Shown here one piece after another: positions 38,838 through 49,645 of a DNA stretch of 64,000 nucleotides. Every line of letters starts with the position of its first letter. Positions within the stretch are counted from its first letter, which is position 1. The DNA comes from an uncultured Gilliamella sp. GTDB taxonomy: Bacteria; Pseudomonadota; Gammaproteobacteria; Enterobacterales; Orbaceae. A program made the position numbers and the translations under genes. Location of the stretch: positions 213,248-277,247 of the forward strand of contig CALYPG010000002.1 in the NCBI GenBank assembly GCA_945271295.1, written 5' to 3'. Below the pieces are notes generated by a model. It saw only the letters and a list, made by a program, of their open reading frames with translations, did no database searches and was not told where the DNA came from.

Positions 38838-40166
38838 TTACTTAGCCATCAGGCTGGATAATTTACCATTTTGTTTTACAAATGACTGTGTCACATGCAC
38901 ATCAGTACTATTTTTGATACACAGTGGATCACTTATTACATTATCAACAATGACATTATTAAATAAAATACTGTTAGCATTTTCAATAAAAAAGCCTTTG
39001 CCCACCTCATGTTTGACACCTTTAAACATATCCACTTCACCGGCTTGTGCATTAAGTTGCATTAATATTTTGATATTATCAAATGATATATTTGAAATTG
39101 GTGACTCGGGTAGTCCATATAAAAAACCAGCATAAGCACGAACATTTTTAGCAATAATATTTGAAAAACTAATATTTTTACATGCTGGAGTAGTATCATT
39201 GACGGGTAGAGGATCTTTATTCCAAACAATTGGATCGTCACCTTTAGGTCCACAGTAATAATAATAGTTCATAACAAACGCAGATAAAACTTCATCCATA
39301 ACGATATTATTAAAGGTAATATCAGAAATCGTTCCACCTCTTCCGCGACGAGTTTTAAATCTTATACCACGATCTGTTTTTTGAAATACGCAGTTAGTAA
39401 TAGTAACATTACGAATACAACCACTCATCTCACTTCCAAGTACAATAGCACCATGCCCATGAATCATATTACAATTGGTAATTAAAATATTTTCACATGG
39501 GCTTTTTTCTGCAGTTTCTTCTGTGCCAGCTTTAATCGCAATACAATCATCACCCACATCAATATAACAATTTGAGATCCTGACATTTCGACATGATTCT
39601 GGATTAATACCGTCTGTATTGGGTGAATCGGCAGGATTAACAATTGATATGTTATCAATAACAATGTTATTAGATTCCATTGGATGAACCGTCCAACTTG
39701 GTGATTGAGTTAAAAATACCTTTTCAATCGTCACATGTTCACAAAAATCAAATCCAATTAAATAAGGTCTTGGATACTTAAGATTGCCACGATCGTTACG
39801 AAAAATATGCCACCATTTTTGTCCGTTACCATCGATTTTCCCTCCACCAGTTATAGTCACATTTTTAATGTTTTGACCATAAATACATGGCATGTAAACA
39901 TCTTGCTTTACCCCTTCCCAACGAGAGGTAACAATTGGGTAATCGTCTATATTATCAGAAAATAATAATGTTGCGCCTGATTCAATAATTAATGTTAGAT
40001 GACTACATAGCTTAATGGCACCAATATAGTAAGTACCAGCTGGAACTACAACTGATCCTCCGCCTAAATTTTCAATATGTTGTATTGCTTTTTGAAAAGC
40101 AGATGTATTGATAAATTTACCATCACCTATAGCTCCAAAGTCTATTATTGATACAATACTATTCAT
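38838..40166 (-). CDS. GH28 polygalacturonase, cytoplasmic (exo-acting likely)
   Basis: 442 residues, right-handed beta-helix. All four GH28 motifs are present: NTDG (SPNTDGINPES), GDDCIAIK, GHG (HGHGAIVLGSE) and RFK (GIRFKTRRG, for RIK). No signal peptide: the protein begins MNSIVSIIDFGAIGDG, straight into the GH28 fold, so it works in the cytosol on imported oligogalacturonides or rhamnogalacturonan pieces. Galacturonate released would feed the uxa genes that follow upstream. Ends at its own terminator. Confidence 0.92.
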   Translation of the reverse strand: MNSIVSIIDFGAIGDGKFINTSAFQKAIQHIENLGGGSVVVPAGTYYIGAIKLCSHLTLIIESGATLLFSDNIDDYPIVTSRWEGVKQDVYMPCIYGQNIKNVTITGGGKIDGNGQKWWHIFRNDRGNLKYPRPYLIGFDFCEHVTIEKVFLTQSPSWTVHPMESNNIVIDNISIVNPADSPNTDGINPESCRNVRISNCYIDVGDDCIAIKAGTEETAEKSPCENILITNCNMIHGHGAIVLGSEMSGCIRNVTITNCVFQKTDRGIRFKTRRGRGGTISDITFNNIVMDEVLSAFVMNYYYYCGPKGDDPIVWNKDPLPVNDTTPACKNISFSNIIAKNVRAYAGFLYGLPESPISNISFDNIKILMQLNAQAGEVDMFKGVKHEVGKGFFIENANSILFNNVIVDNVISDPLCIKNSTDVHVTQSFVKQNGKLSSLMAK

Positions 40167-40194
40167 TATTCAGTCCTTGATTGTTTATAACGTG

Positions 40195-40218
40195 AACTAT
40201 ATCGCGTTAAATATAGTT
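40195..40218. promoter_or_regulatory. Inverted repeat upstream of the GH28 gene
   Basis: AACTATAT / ATATAGTT arms with an 8-nt centre CGCGTTAA, 29 bp before the GH28 start. A possible operator; regulator not identified. Confidence 0.35.
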
Positions 40219-40526
40219 TGCTATTTACTTCTTAAAAAGTAGGATTGAGTTTTACTCATCCTCATAAATAATTAAATTATTACTTTGTTGTTGCCGAACT
40301 TTTTGCCTTGTTATCGATGTTATTATTATCAAAGCAATTTTCATATGTTATACCTGATAATTGTTCAATAATTATAAATATGCACAACTGTTAAACCACA
40401 TAAAGTAAGATAAAAATCAAATAACCATGCACCATTGATCGCTAATATTCCATTACCATATATAATCCTACTAACAATCTAATTTTATTATCTTTTTTAA
40501 CCATAACTGCTACTTATTTTAAAAAA

Positions 40527-40554
40527 AGCTTGCATTAAGTCCAAAGGACTTAAT
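40527..40554 (-). terminator. Terminator of the uxaCBA operon
   Basis: Perfect 9-bp stem ATTAAGTCC / GGACTTAAT, loop of three; on the minus strand GCAAGC then seven Ts. 33 bp past the uxaA stop. Confidence 0.75.
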
Positions 40555-40586
40555 GACATAATTTACTAATAGCTAAATGTTTATTT

Positions 40587-42098
40587 TTACAGGGTTACGC
40601 CAGTTTTCAAAATAGCTAAATTTTTGAAATTATTTTTTTCGTTGCAAGTTTTTTTACCATTAGCAAACAGAACAATTTGCTCAATAAATTCTACTAATAA
40701 TGTATGCATTGAAATTCCTTGGATAAGTTTCCCAGCATTAAAATCAATCCAATTCACTTTTTTTTCAGCTAATTGAGTATTAGTAGCAATTTTGACAGTT
40801 GGCACAATTCCGCCATAAGGTGTTCCTCTACCGGTAGTAAATAATACCATATGACAGCCGGCGGCAGATAAAGCGCCAGTAGCAACTGCATCATTACCTG
40901 GTGCACTAAGTAAATTAAGCCCATGAACCGATAATTTCTGCCCATACTTAAGCACATCAACGACTTCACTTCCACCCGCTTTTTGGGTACAGCCGAGCGA
41001 TTTTTCTTCTAGTGTAGTGATACCACCCGCTTTATTACCTGGAGAAGGATTTTCATATATAGGTTGGTTATTTGAAATAAAATATTGTTTGAAATCATTG
41101 ATCATGTGTACTGTTTTATCAAAAGTTGATTCATCAATGCAATGCGACATTAAAATATTTTCTGCACCAAACATTTCTGGTACTTCAGTTAAAACACTTG
41201 TTCCACCATGTGCAATAACATAATCGGAAAATAAGCCTAACATTGGATTAGCAGTAATGCCGGAAAAACCATCGGAACCACCACATTCAAGACCAAATTT
41301 TAATTCACTTAAGTGACCGACTTCACGTTTATCATGTTTCATAATCGCATAAAGTTCTCTTAATTGAACTAAGGCTGATTCCACTTCATCTGTTTCTTGT
41401 TGAGCAATCAAAAACCTGACTCGAGACTCATCATATTCATTTAAGTCTTCTTTGAACTCGGAAACTTGATTATTTTCACAACCGAGTCCAATGACCAATA
41501 CGCCTCCGGCATTAGGATGTTTAACTAGATCTTGTAATATTATTTTGGTATTTTTATGATCTTGTCCTAATTGTGAACAACCATAAGGATGTTCTAATAC
41601 TGTAATACCATCAATATCTAATTGATTATTTAATTCATCACTAAATTGTTTAACAATTTGTTGCGCAATACCGTTAATACAAGTAACAGTAGGTATTATC
41701 CAAAGTTCATTACGAATGCCAACTTCACCATTTTTACGGCGATAAATTTGTACTTCTTTATCAGATATGTCATGTAGTAAATTATTTTTTGACGAATTAG
41801 GTTGATATTTATAATCATCAATATCATTCAAATTGGTTTTTAGATTATGCGTATGAATATGCTCACCCGCTTTAATAAAACAGGTTGCATGTCCAATAGG
41901 CAAACCATATTTAATAATATTATCATTTTGATTTATATCGTTAAGGGCAAATTTATGCCCTTGTTTTATTGGTTGCTGTAAATCGATGGTTTTGCCATCG
42001 ATCACAATATCTTTTTCATGTGCTTCTATATCGGATAATGCCACACCAACATTATCTTTATTATTTATTTTTATAAATTTAACCATTGTATTACTCAT
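40587..42098 (-). CDS. uxaA: D-altronate dehydratase UxaA
   Basis: Dehydrates D-altronate to 2-keto-3-deoxygluconate, third step of galacturonate catabolism. 503 residues from 42098; an ATG four codons in (42086) fits the E. coli start (495 residues) better, but neither has a clear ribosome site. SAF domain at the N-terminus (VGVALSDIEAHEKDIV), catalytic domain with HPYGCSQLG, GLGCENNQ, LKFGLECGGSDGFSGITANPMLG and APGNDAVATGAL. Last gene of uxaC-uxaB-uxaA, starting one base after the uxaB stop. Confidence 0.95.
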   Translation of the reverse strand: MSNTMVKFIKINNKDNVGVALSDIEAHEKDIVIDGKTIDLQQPIKQGHKFALNDINQNDNIIKYGLPIGHATCFIKAGEHIHTHNLKTNLNDIDDYKYQPNSSKNNLLHDISDKEVQIYRRKNGEVGIRNELWIIPTVTCINGIAQQIVKQFSDELNNQLDIDGITVLEHPYGCSQLGQDHKNTKIILQDLVKHPNAGGVLVIGLGCENNQVSEFKEDLNEYDESRVRFLIAQQETDEVESALVQLRELYAIMKHDKREVGHLSELKFGLECGGSDGFSGITANPMLGLFSDYVIAHGGTSVLTEVPEMFGAENILMSHCIDESTFDKTVHMINDFKQYFISNNQPIYENPSPGNKAGGITTLEEKSLGCTQKAGGSEVVDVLKYGQKLSVHGLNLLSAPGNDAVATGALSAAGCHMVLFTTGRGTPYGGIVPTVKIATNTQLAEKKVNWIDFNAGKLIQGISMHTLLVEFIEQIVLFANGKKTCNEKNNFKNLAILKTGVTL

Positions 42099-42099
42099 T

Positions 42100-43563
42100 T
42101 TATTTACTACTAATCACGCACTCTTCCATTGCCTGACGCATCCCTTTTTGGGTAATAACAGATAAATATTGTGTTAATGTTTCTGCCAATTGTGGAATAC
42201 TCAATAAATCATGCTCCCAATGTTTATTGTCGCTTAACACATTACGCACTAATTCTTCCAATGTTTCTTTACCTTTAGCGATATTTTTCCAACCAGTATT
42301 AAAGCGTTCTAACCAAATAGCATCATCTTGTAGTGGATAGTTTTGATCATCTCTGACGCCACGATAAAAAGCGATTAAAGCAGCGAAAGAGAATACTAAA
42401 TGCTGAGGTAAAACACCTTGCTGTTTTTGATAAGCAATCAATTGTGGCAAAATACGAGTTTTGAATTTGGTCATGCTATTTAAAGCAATAGACAATAATT
42501 GATGTTCAATAAACGGATTTTTAAAACGGCTAATCACGGATTCTGCAAAATCAACTAATTCTTGGTGAGGTAAATCAAGTACTGGAATAATCTCATCAAA
42601 AATCGTTGTTTTAATATAAGATAAAATTTGAGGATCTTTCATTGCTTCACCAACAGTATCAATGCCCGATAGGTAAGCAACAGGTACTAATGCTGTGTGG
42701 GCACCATTTAAAATAGCTACTTTACGCTCTTTATATGGCTTAATATCATCAACTATTTTGATGTTCATATTGCACTTATTTAAACAAAGTTTTTCAGCTA
42801 ACCATTGTGGACCTTGAATAACAAACAAATAAAAATATTCAGCTGAATCTATAAAATTATCTTTATAACCTAGCTGAACTTCTAATTCAGTAATTTGAGT
42901 TTTCGGATAACCAGGTACAATTCTATCAACTAATGTTGAACAGAATAAATTGTCATTTTCAAGCCAACTAATAAATTGGTCAGACAAGTTCCACTGATTG
43001 GCATATTTAAGGACTATTTGTTTAAGTGCATCACCATTATAATCAATTAATTCACATGGAATAATAATCAAACCACTTTCTTTACTACCTGCAAAATGAA
43101 CAAATCTTTCATATAAAAAAGCCGTTAATTTAGCTGGATAACTGGTTGCTGGTCTATCAGTTAATTGATCACTTTCAACGTAGCTAATACCTGCTTCGGT
43201 AGTATTTGAGAAAATAAACTCAATATTAGGATCTTTAGCCAATTCCATATATTGGTCGTATTGAGTGTAAACATTTATCTCATTATTGACAGAACGAATC
43301 ATCCTAAATTCTTTTACCGCTTCATTATTTTCATTCAATCCACGAATGAGTGTGGTATATAAACCGTCTTGAATGTTTAAAGATGGAGGAAAATCTGTAT
43401 TTAATGGTCGGACAATAGCCACACCAGCATCAAGGTTTGTCTTCTCGTTTAAGATATCTATTTGCCAATCGACAAAAGCGCGTAAAAAATTACCCTCACC
43501 AAACTGAACTACACGTGTAGTATATTTTGCACCAGGGAAATCAACTCTATTTAATGTCTTCAT
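42100..43563 (-). CDS. uxaB: Tagaturonate reductase (altronate oxidoreductase) UxaB
   Basis: NADH-dependent reduction of D-tagaturonate to D-altronate. 487 residues, family length. [21 protein letters not shown] is the mannitol-dehydrogenase-family nucleotide-binding start; [20 protein letters not shown] holds the catalytic lysine region. Preceded by AGAG and 49 bp downstream of uxaC. Confidence 0.95.
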   Translation of the reverse strand: MKTLNRVDFPGAKYTTRVVQFGEGNFLRAFVDWQIDILNEKTNLDAGVAIVRPLNTDFPPSLNIQDGLYTTLIRGLNENNEAVKEFRMIRSVNNEINVYTQYDQYMELAKDPNIEFIFSNTTEAGISYVESDQLTDRPATSYPAKLTAFLYERFVHFAGSKESGLIIIPCELIDYNGDALKQIVLKYANQWNLSDQFISWLENDNLFCSTLVDRIVPGYPKTQITELEVQLGYKDNFIDSAEYFYLFVIQGPQWLAEKLCLNKCNMNIKIVDDIKPYKERKVAILNGAHTALVPVAYLSGIDTVGEAMKDPQILSYIKTTIFDEIIPVLDLPHQELVDFAESVISRFKNPFIEHQLLSIALNSMTKFKTRILPQLIAYQKQQGVLPQHLVFSFAALIAFYRGVRDDQNYPLQDDAIWLERFNTGWKNIAKGKETLEELVRNVLSDNKHWEHDLLSIPQLAETLTQYLSVITQKGMRQAMEECVISSK

Positions 43564-43612
43564 TTATATAACTCTTTTTGTAAATTAATCTATTTATGGC
43601 TAAGGTCATTTT

Positions 43613-45025
43613 TTAGTTTAGTTCGATACCAAAATAATTTTTTGCATTATCAAAACAGATATTTTTAACCATTTGACCTAATAATTGGATATCGCTCGGC
43701 GCTTCACCATCTTCAACCCAACGCCCAATCATACGACATAAAATACGTCTAAAATATTCATGGCGAGTATAAGAAAGGAAACTACGACTATCAGTCAACA
43801 TGCCGATAAAACGGCTTAATAAGCCAAGTTGTGCCAATTGGTTCATTTGGCGAATCATGCCATCTTTCTGATCATTAAACCACCATCCTGAGCCAAACTG
43901 CATTTTTCCGCAAATACCTTCACCTTGAAAATTACCAATCATGGTTGCAAGTATCTCGTTATCAGATGGATTCAAACAATAAAGTACTGTTTTAGGTAAT
44001 GCATTATCTCTGGCTTGAGCGTCTAATAATTTGGATAACGGCTGTGCGATTGGTGAATCATTAATTGAATCAAATCCAACATCAGGTCCCATCAAATTAA
44101 ACATTCTTGAATTATTATTGCGCAATGCGCCAATATGATATTGTTGAATCCAAGAACGTTTGTTGTATTCATTACCAAGGAAAACAAGCACAGCTGTTTT
44201 AAATTGAGCTTCTTCTTTTGACGTTAAAATAGAACCTGATAGGCGTTTAGTTAAGATTGTATCTAATTCTTTTTCTGTTGCTATTTCATATACTACTGTG
44301 TCTAATGCATGATCAGAAACTTTACATCCGTGTTGTGCAAAGTAGTCCATTCGTTTTGATAATGCCTGGCAAACATCTTTAAACTTAGAAATAGTTATAT
44401 CAGCTGCAACTGATAATTTTTCCATATAATCAATAAAGAATTCTGAATTGATATTGAAGGCTTTATCTGGACGCCAACTAGGTAATACTTTGATATCAAA
44501 TGAATGATCTTCAGCTATGGTTTTATGATGAATCAAATTATCAATAGGATCATCAGTAGTACCTACCATTTTCACATTCATTTTTTTCATAATACTTCGG
44601 GCTGAAAACTCTTTAGTTGCTAACATAGCATTACATTTATTCCAAATTGTTTCAGCCGTAGATGGTGAAAGTAAAATATTATCAATTCCAAATGGTCGTC
44701 GAAGTTCTAAATGAGTCCAATGATAAAGTGGATTACCAATTGTATTTGGTACTGTTTCTGCCCATGCTTTAAATTTATCAAAATCACTGACATCTTTACC
44801 AGTACAGAATTTTTCTGCTACACCATTAGTACGCATGGCTCGCCATTTATAATGATCACCTTTCAACCAGATGTCATATAAGTTTTTAAATTGATAATCT
44901 TGCGCAATTTGTTCTGGTGGTAAATGACAATGATAATCAAAAATAGGCTGATCGGCTGCATAATCATGATAAAGTTGTCGAGAAAATTCGGTATCTAGTA
45001 AAAAATCTTCAGTTAAAAAACTCAT
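43613..45025 (-). CDS. uxaC: Glucuronate/galacturonate isomerase UxaC
   Basis: Isomerises D-galacturonate to D-tagaturonate and D-glucuronate to D-fructuronate. 470 residues from 45025, the same as E. coli, with GGAG seven bases upstream; an in-frame start at 45049 is discarded. Metal-site [13 protein letters not shown] near the N-terminus, TTDDPIDNL, and [21 protein letters not shown] near the C-terminus. First gene of the operon, divergent from exuR with an operator-like dyad between. Confidence 0.97.
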   Translation of the reverse strand: MSFLTEDFLLDTEFSRQLYHDYAADQPIFDYHCHLPPEQIAQDYQFKNLYDIWLKGDHYKWRAMRTNGVAEKFCTGKDVSDFDKFKAWAETVPNTIGNPLYHWTHLELRRPFGIDNILLSPSTAETIWNKCNAMLATKEFSARSIMKKMNVKMVGTTDDPIDNLIHHKTIAEDHSFDIKVLPSWRPDKAFNINSEFFIDYMEKLSVAADITISKFKDVCQALSKRMDYFAQHGCKVSDHALDTVVYEIATEKELDTILTKRLSGSILTSKEEAQFKTAVLVFLGNEYNKRSWIQQYHIGALRNNNSRMFNLMGPDVGFDSINDSPIAQPLSKLLDAQARDNALPKTVLYCLNPSDNEILATMIGNFQGEGICGKMQFGSGWWFNDQKDGMIRQMNQLAQLGLLSRFIGMLTDSRSFLSYTRHEYFRRILCRMIGRWVEDGEAPSDIQLLGQMVKNICFDNAKNYFGIELN

Positions 45026-45134
45026 TTTGTTCTCCGTTAACATTGGCATTTATTTGATAACTACAAAATCTATTAGTTGGATTGAATATTAATATTATTG
45101 ATAACAATATATTTGAATAAATAATAACATATCA

Positions 45135-45162
45135 GTCAACTAAAAAGTTGACATACATCACA
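45135..45162. promoter_or_regulatory. Operator/promoter region of uxaC and exuR: inverted repeat with a CRP-like site
   Basis: GTCAACT (45135-45141) AAAA AGTTGAC (45146-45152), perfect arms, sits between the divergent genes. TTGACA (45148-45153) on plus and TTGACT on minus could be the -35 elements of exuR and uxaC, so the dyad would cover both. GTTGACATACATCACA overlaps it and keeps one perfect TCACA half of a CRP site. Assignment to ExuR is inferred. Confidence 0.55.
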
Positions 45163-45321
45163 CTATTTGAATATATCCACATTGTATGAAAGGTTGTTTT
45201 TTGACGGTGATAAACTGTTAACGAATTTGTTTAAAATATTCGTGTAATATTTATTTAACTCTAAGTGATTAGATGTTATTTTAAAGTCACAAGCAATTTT
45301 AGGATTAATACAAAATTAATT

Positions 45322-46101
45322 ATGACCCAAGAACAACATGAACACCAACGGCTCTATCAAGTTATAGCAACCGAATTAAAAAATCGTATTAATAGCGGTA
45401 TTTATCCTATAGGTAGTAAATTACCTTCAGAAAGGTTAATTTGTGAAGAACTTAAAGTTAGTCGTTCTGTAGTAAGAGAAGCAATTATTATGCTTGAAGT
45501 TGAAGGTTTCGCTGAAGCGCGCAAAGGCTCTGGTATTCATGTTATTGGAAATAAATTACAATCAAATATCATAACTACAACACAAGGTTTAAATTTTGCC
45601 ACAACCGGACCATTTGAACTCTTACAAGCCAGGCAACTTATTGAAAGTAATATTGCTGAGTTTGCGGCAACACAAATTACTAAAGATGATATAGTTAAAC
45701 TGCTTGAAATTCAACATAATGCACAAAAAGAGGATCATTATCGTGATTCTGACTGGGATCTAAAATTCCATACCCAAATTGCCATGATAACGCGCAATAC
45801 TGCTTTGACCACAATTGTTCAGGAAACATGGCAACAGCGAACACTAAATCCATTATGGAAAAAACTTCATGAACATGTTCCCGAACAAGATATTGATAGT
45901 TGGTGGGATGAACATGATAAAATACTTGAAGCATTAATTAATCGCGATCCTAAAGCGGCCAAATTAGCCATGTGGCAACATTTGGAAAATACCAAGAAAA
46001 TGTTATTTGATGCCACCAGCAAAGATTTTGAGACTAAACGAGATCACTATCTATTTTCAGATAATCCAGTTGTTAGTATTGATAGTGACAAGCATGAATA
46101 A
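45322..46101 (+). CDS. exuR: GntR-family hexuronate regulator ExuR
   Basis: 259 residues from the ATG at 45322, matching E. coli ExuR (258); a GTG at 45265 would add 19 residues without ribosome site support. GntR winged helix ([41 protein letters not shown]) and FadR-type C-terminal domain ([42 protein letters not shown]), both nearly the same as in E. coli. Represses uxa genes until galacturonate or glucuronate binds. Confidence 0.96.
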   Translation: MTQEQHEHQRLYQVIATELKNRINSGIYPIGSKLPSERLICEELKVSRSVVREAIIMLEVEGFAEARKGSGIHVIGNKLQSNIITTTQGLNFATTGPFELLQARQLIESNIAEFAATQITKDDIVKLLEIQHNAQKEDHYRDSDWDLKFHTQIAMITRNTALTTIVQETWQQRTLNPLWKKLHEHVPEQDIDSWWDEHDKILEALINRDPKAAKLAMWQHLENTKKMLFDATSKDFETKRDHYLFSDNPVVSIDSDKHE

Positions 46102-46498
46102 TTTATTTTAATGTTACTTACTAACTATTAACCATTGACTTAAATTAGTAGATATAAATAATCTTAGGTGAACTTAACATACTAAAACGTATACTATTCC
46201 TGAAACATCTTTACAAGCTATTTTTATTTATTGAGGTATGAAATTATTCTTACTGTGTTATACCCAAATCCAAGTTATGACTAATTAAATATTATCAGCT
46301 TAAAACAATTATTGATCAGGAGAATAGACTCATCATTTCACACTGCATGTTAAATTGACCTTATCATACTTGTTTTAACGCTAAGTGATAAAACAAGTAA
46401 TCATTAATTAATCGAAGAATTTTATCGGTAATAAAAATATTAAACCAAAATAAAAATGTGCTTTTTAGATACTATTTATTTTTATTAATATTCATTTA
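46102..46498. other. Noncoding gap between exuR and galE
   Basis: Convergent intergenic region, AT-rich. No gene and no strong terminator hairpin were seen. Confidence 0.4.
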
Positions 46499-47515
46499 TT
46501 AATCTGGATAACCTTGAGGATTTTTTTCTTGCCAACGCCATGAATCTGTCACCATATCATCAAGTGATAATTTTGTTTTCCAATTCAATATTTGCTGGGC
46601 TTTATTAACATCAGCCCAAAACGCTGGTAAATCACCAACCCTACGTGGCGCAAAATGCCAATTAAGTGACTTCCCGGATGCTTTTTCGAATGCTTTAATT
46701 AATTGCAATACACTATAACCAACACCTGAACCTAAATTATAAATATGTATACCTGCTTTATTTTGATCAGCTTTAAGTGCGGCAATATGACCATCGGCTA
46801 AATCAACTACATGAATAAAATCTCGAACACAGGTACCATCAAAAGTAGGGTAATCATTACCAAATACAGCTAACGATTCGCGTTTACCTATTGCGACTTG
46901 CGTAATATATGGCATTAAATTGTTAGGAATACCAAGTGGATCTTCTCCCATTAATCCACTTGGATGTGCACCAATAGGATTAAAATAACGGAGTAATGTT
47001 AATGACCAATCAGGTTCTGCAATAGCTAAATCCATAATACATTGTTCGACCATTAATTTACTTTTACCATAAGGGCTAGTAGGTAAGCCTTGTGGTAAGG
47101 TTTCAACATACGGTATCTGGTTTTGTTCTCCATAAACAGTTGCTGAAGAACTAAATACTAATTGTTTAACATTTGCTGTTCGCATTGCTTTCATAAGCAC
47201 GATACTACCATAAACATTATTTTCATAATATTCTAGGGGTTTGTGAACTGATTCACCAACAGCTTTTAAGCCAGCAAAATGAATAACAGCTCGAATATTA
47301 TGTTCAGTAAAAATTTTCGCTAACAATGCCTCATCACAAACATCACCTTGGTAGAAATTGACCGAGTGACCCGTGATTTTTTGTATTCTATCTAAAACCG
47401 AAACCTTACTGTTACACAAGTTATCTATGATTATCGGTGTATAGCCTGATTGAATTAATTGAACACAAGTATGGCTTCCTATATATCCACAACCACCTGT
47501 TACGAGTATTTTCAT
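46499..47515 (-). CDS. galE: UDP-glucose 4-epimerase GalE
   Basis: Interconverts UDP-galactose and UDP-glucose for envelope polysaccharides and galactose use. 338 residues, the same as E. coli. NAD-binding GGCGYIGS at 7-14; SSSATVYGE and catalytic Tyr/Lys in SPYGKSK; SGVGYSVLQLI and the C-terminal ADVNKAQQILNWK. Stands apart from any gal operon. Not needed for galacturonate degradation next door. A decayed partial copy is at 2551. Confidence 0.97.
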   Translation of the reverse strand: MKILVTGGCGYIGSHTCVQLIQSGYTPIIIDNLCNSKVSVLDRIQKITGHSVNFYQGDVCDEALLAKIFTEHNIRAVIHFAGLKAVGESVHKPLEYYENNVYGSIVLMKAMRTANVKQLVFSSSATVYGEQNQIPYVETLPQGLPTSPYGKSKLMVEQCIMDLAIAEPDWSLTLLRYFNPIGAHPSGLMGEDPLGIPNNLMPYITQVAIGKRESLAVFGNDYPTFDGTCVRDFIHVVDLADGHIAALKADQNKAGIHIYNLGSGVGYSVLQLIKAFEKASGKSLNWHFAPRRVGDLPAFWADVNKAQQILNWKTKLSLDDMVTDSWRWQEKNPQGYPD

Positions 47516-47564
47516 AGTAATAAAACCTTAATTTATTGTTCTGTTCTTTAAAAAAGGCCTGACA

Positions 47565-48045
47565 AGGTGCGTTATACTTGAGCCGTTTTTTGGACGATGA
47601 TTTAGCTGATTTTAAACCGCTTTAATCTTTTTATCACTGATGCTATCAAAAACTATTTTCTTTGGAAAGTATTGTCTAATTAATCCTTTAAAATTTTCAT
47701 TATGTCATCGTTGCCATAAACTATATGGATGGACCAAATAGTATTGGCAATCTAAGGCGCTTACTTTCGCTTTATGCTCCGCAAATTCTAAACCATTATC
47801 TGAAATTATCGTCTTAACCCAATGTTTTATCGGGGGTTAATAATTCAATTATCGTATCCTTTATCTCTTCTGCTGTTTTTGCTGAACTCTTTATTAATTA
47901 ATGCCAGTACTGGTTTGCGTTCAACTACAGAAACTAATGTCTGTTTTCGATTACTGCCTATAATCGTATCAACTTCAAAACCAGCTGTTCGACCTGTTTT
48001 ATCTACTATACTTGGGGCGTTTATTAATATTCACCCTTGATATAT
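47565..48045 (-). mobile_element. IS30-family transposase remnant
   Basis: The minus strand reads GRTAGFEVDTIIGSNRKQTLVSVVERKPVL, then decayed pieces equivalent to the DNGLEF block, PYSSWQRGTNEN region (IWSIHIVYGNDD) and IRQYFPKK-like end (LDNTFQRK). Frameshifts and stops throughout; both ends are lost. Confidence 0.7.
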
Positions 48046-48442
48046 CCACACTTTTTAGTTAAGAATTTGACTTAGTATTTGAAGTTGAGTTTGAATAAGA
48101 GTTTATCCACTATGATCACGCTCTTTATAATTAATTGCTTATTAAGTTGTTTTGATGTATCACTGGAGAATTGCGTAAGCACAATCAATGCTTTGCTTTA
48201 CATTGCATAATTAGCATAAATCGATCCGGCAATTTTGTAAAAGGTAACTTTTTGAGTATCAACATTAACCAACCAGAAATATATACAAGTTTATCGAAAA
48301 AATTGTTATTGTTCATATATTTCATATTAATTTTTTATAAAAAATCATCTTAAATCAAATATGCAATGTATTCTTTATTTAGTTAATAAAAACCCTCAGC
48401 CGAATAGTAGTATTTATAATAGAATAAGTTAACTATACAAGA
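48046..48442. other. Noncoding gap upstream of the aroK stop
   Basis: AT-rich sequence after the IS30 remnant. No gene, hairpin or repeat was identified. Confidence 0.35.
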
Positions 48443-48958
48443 TTAATTACTTTGTAATAATTCAACCATTTGATTAACAATCAGGTTTTCATCTTGATTA
48501 ACGTTGATAATATGATGTGCAGCATCATGATATAAAGGTAGGCGTTCAGTTAGAACCTTTTCCATTTCATCAACTATTGACAAACCGGTTAACGACGGCC
48601 TCTGAGCGACATTAGGATCTTTCATTAAACGTTCAGCTAATGTTGATGCTGGAGCAGACAAAAAGAAAACCATACCATTTTTTTTCATAAAATTACGGTT
48701 TTGTTCTGCCAATACTATTCCTCCTCCTGTAGCAATAACCCGATTTGGTTTGGTTGTGTCAACCAGCACTTGACTTTCCCTTGCTCTAAAGCCTTCCCAC
48801 CCTTCTTTTTCAACAATTTCAGCAACAGTTTTTTGGGTTATTTCAAGCAAATGACAATCTGTATCAATGAAAGAATATGATAATTTATTAGCGAGCATCT
48901 TCCCTAAGGTTGTTTTGCCCGCAGCTCGTGCACCGACTAAAAAAATTGTTTTATTCAT
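48443..48958 (-). CDS. aroK: Shikimate kinase AroK
   Basis: Phosphorylates shikimate in the chorismate pathway. 171 residues. P-loop GARAAGKTT at 8-16, shikimate-binding ATGGGIVL, lid QRPSLTGLS. In enterics aroK is followed by aroB; here the gene is alone and downstream lies IS30 debris, suggesting rearrangement. Confidence 0.95.
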   Translation of the reverse strand: MNKTIFLVGARAAGKTTLGKMLANKLSYSFIDTDCHLLEITQKTVAEIVEKEGWEGFRARESQVLVDTTKPNRVIATGGGIVLAEQNRNFMKKNGMVFFLSAPASTLAERLMKDPNVAQRPSLTGLSIVDEMEKVLTERLPLYHDAAHHIINVNQDENLIVNQMVELLQSN

Positions 48959-49645
48959 ATTGGATCCTTTGTATTTACAGATTTTAGGGCAGACCGACTA
49001 TGCTAGTTATTCACTCTTATTTTTGCAACTTTTTTTTAGATATTGTTCCTTAAAAGCAATATTATTAATTTTTATAAAGTATAACTAAATATTCTAATTT
49101 ATATTTGTAAATAATTTTTTACGATATTGATTAAATATATAACTATTTAGATTCTAAAAATGACTAAACAATCAACAAAATTTTTCTAAACCACAAAAAT
49201 GAAATTAAGTGGCAACTGATTGATGCAATCGCCGTTGAATAGCGTAAAAATTGGGATTTATTTGAAATTCAGCAAATGACATAATATAACAAATTGTATT
49301 ACTTTTTACTTGATCATTAATACTATTAATAATGATATTTATTTTTTTATTACAAAATTTTTAAGTCCTGCATCCCACTGCCAACGTATTTTGGTACAGG
49401 TAAAACACTATGTTGTCATGCATGCCATGTTTAATTTCTGTTTTACCTAATATTCACTTACTTTTGACACGGTTAACATAAGAAAAGGGTGATAGCTTAC
49501 AATGCTAGTGTTACCATAACTATTTTTTAATGCATTGTTTTAAAGTGATATTTCAAAATATCATTAACAACCTAACAAATAGATTATCCTAAACATATAT
49601 TAAAAATGCATCTAAAATGATAGATTAGATGCAGGATCTTAGTTA
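48959..49645. other. Large noncoding gap between aroE and aroK
   Basis: Nearly 700 bp without a supported gene. A short worn stretch near 49200-49290 (EIKWQLIDAIAVE, stop, RKNWDLFEIQQ) may be a gene remnant; nothing else recognisable. The aroK promoter must be at its left end. Confidence 0.35.

Larger units (their letters stand above)
40167..40586. other. Gap between uxaA and the GH28 gene
   Basis: No gene. It holds the inverted repeat at 40195-40218, near the GH28 start, and the uxa operon terminator at 40534-40554. The remainder is plain AT-rich sequence. Confidence 0.4.
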
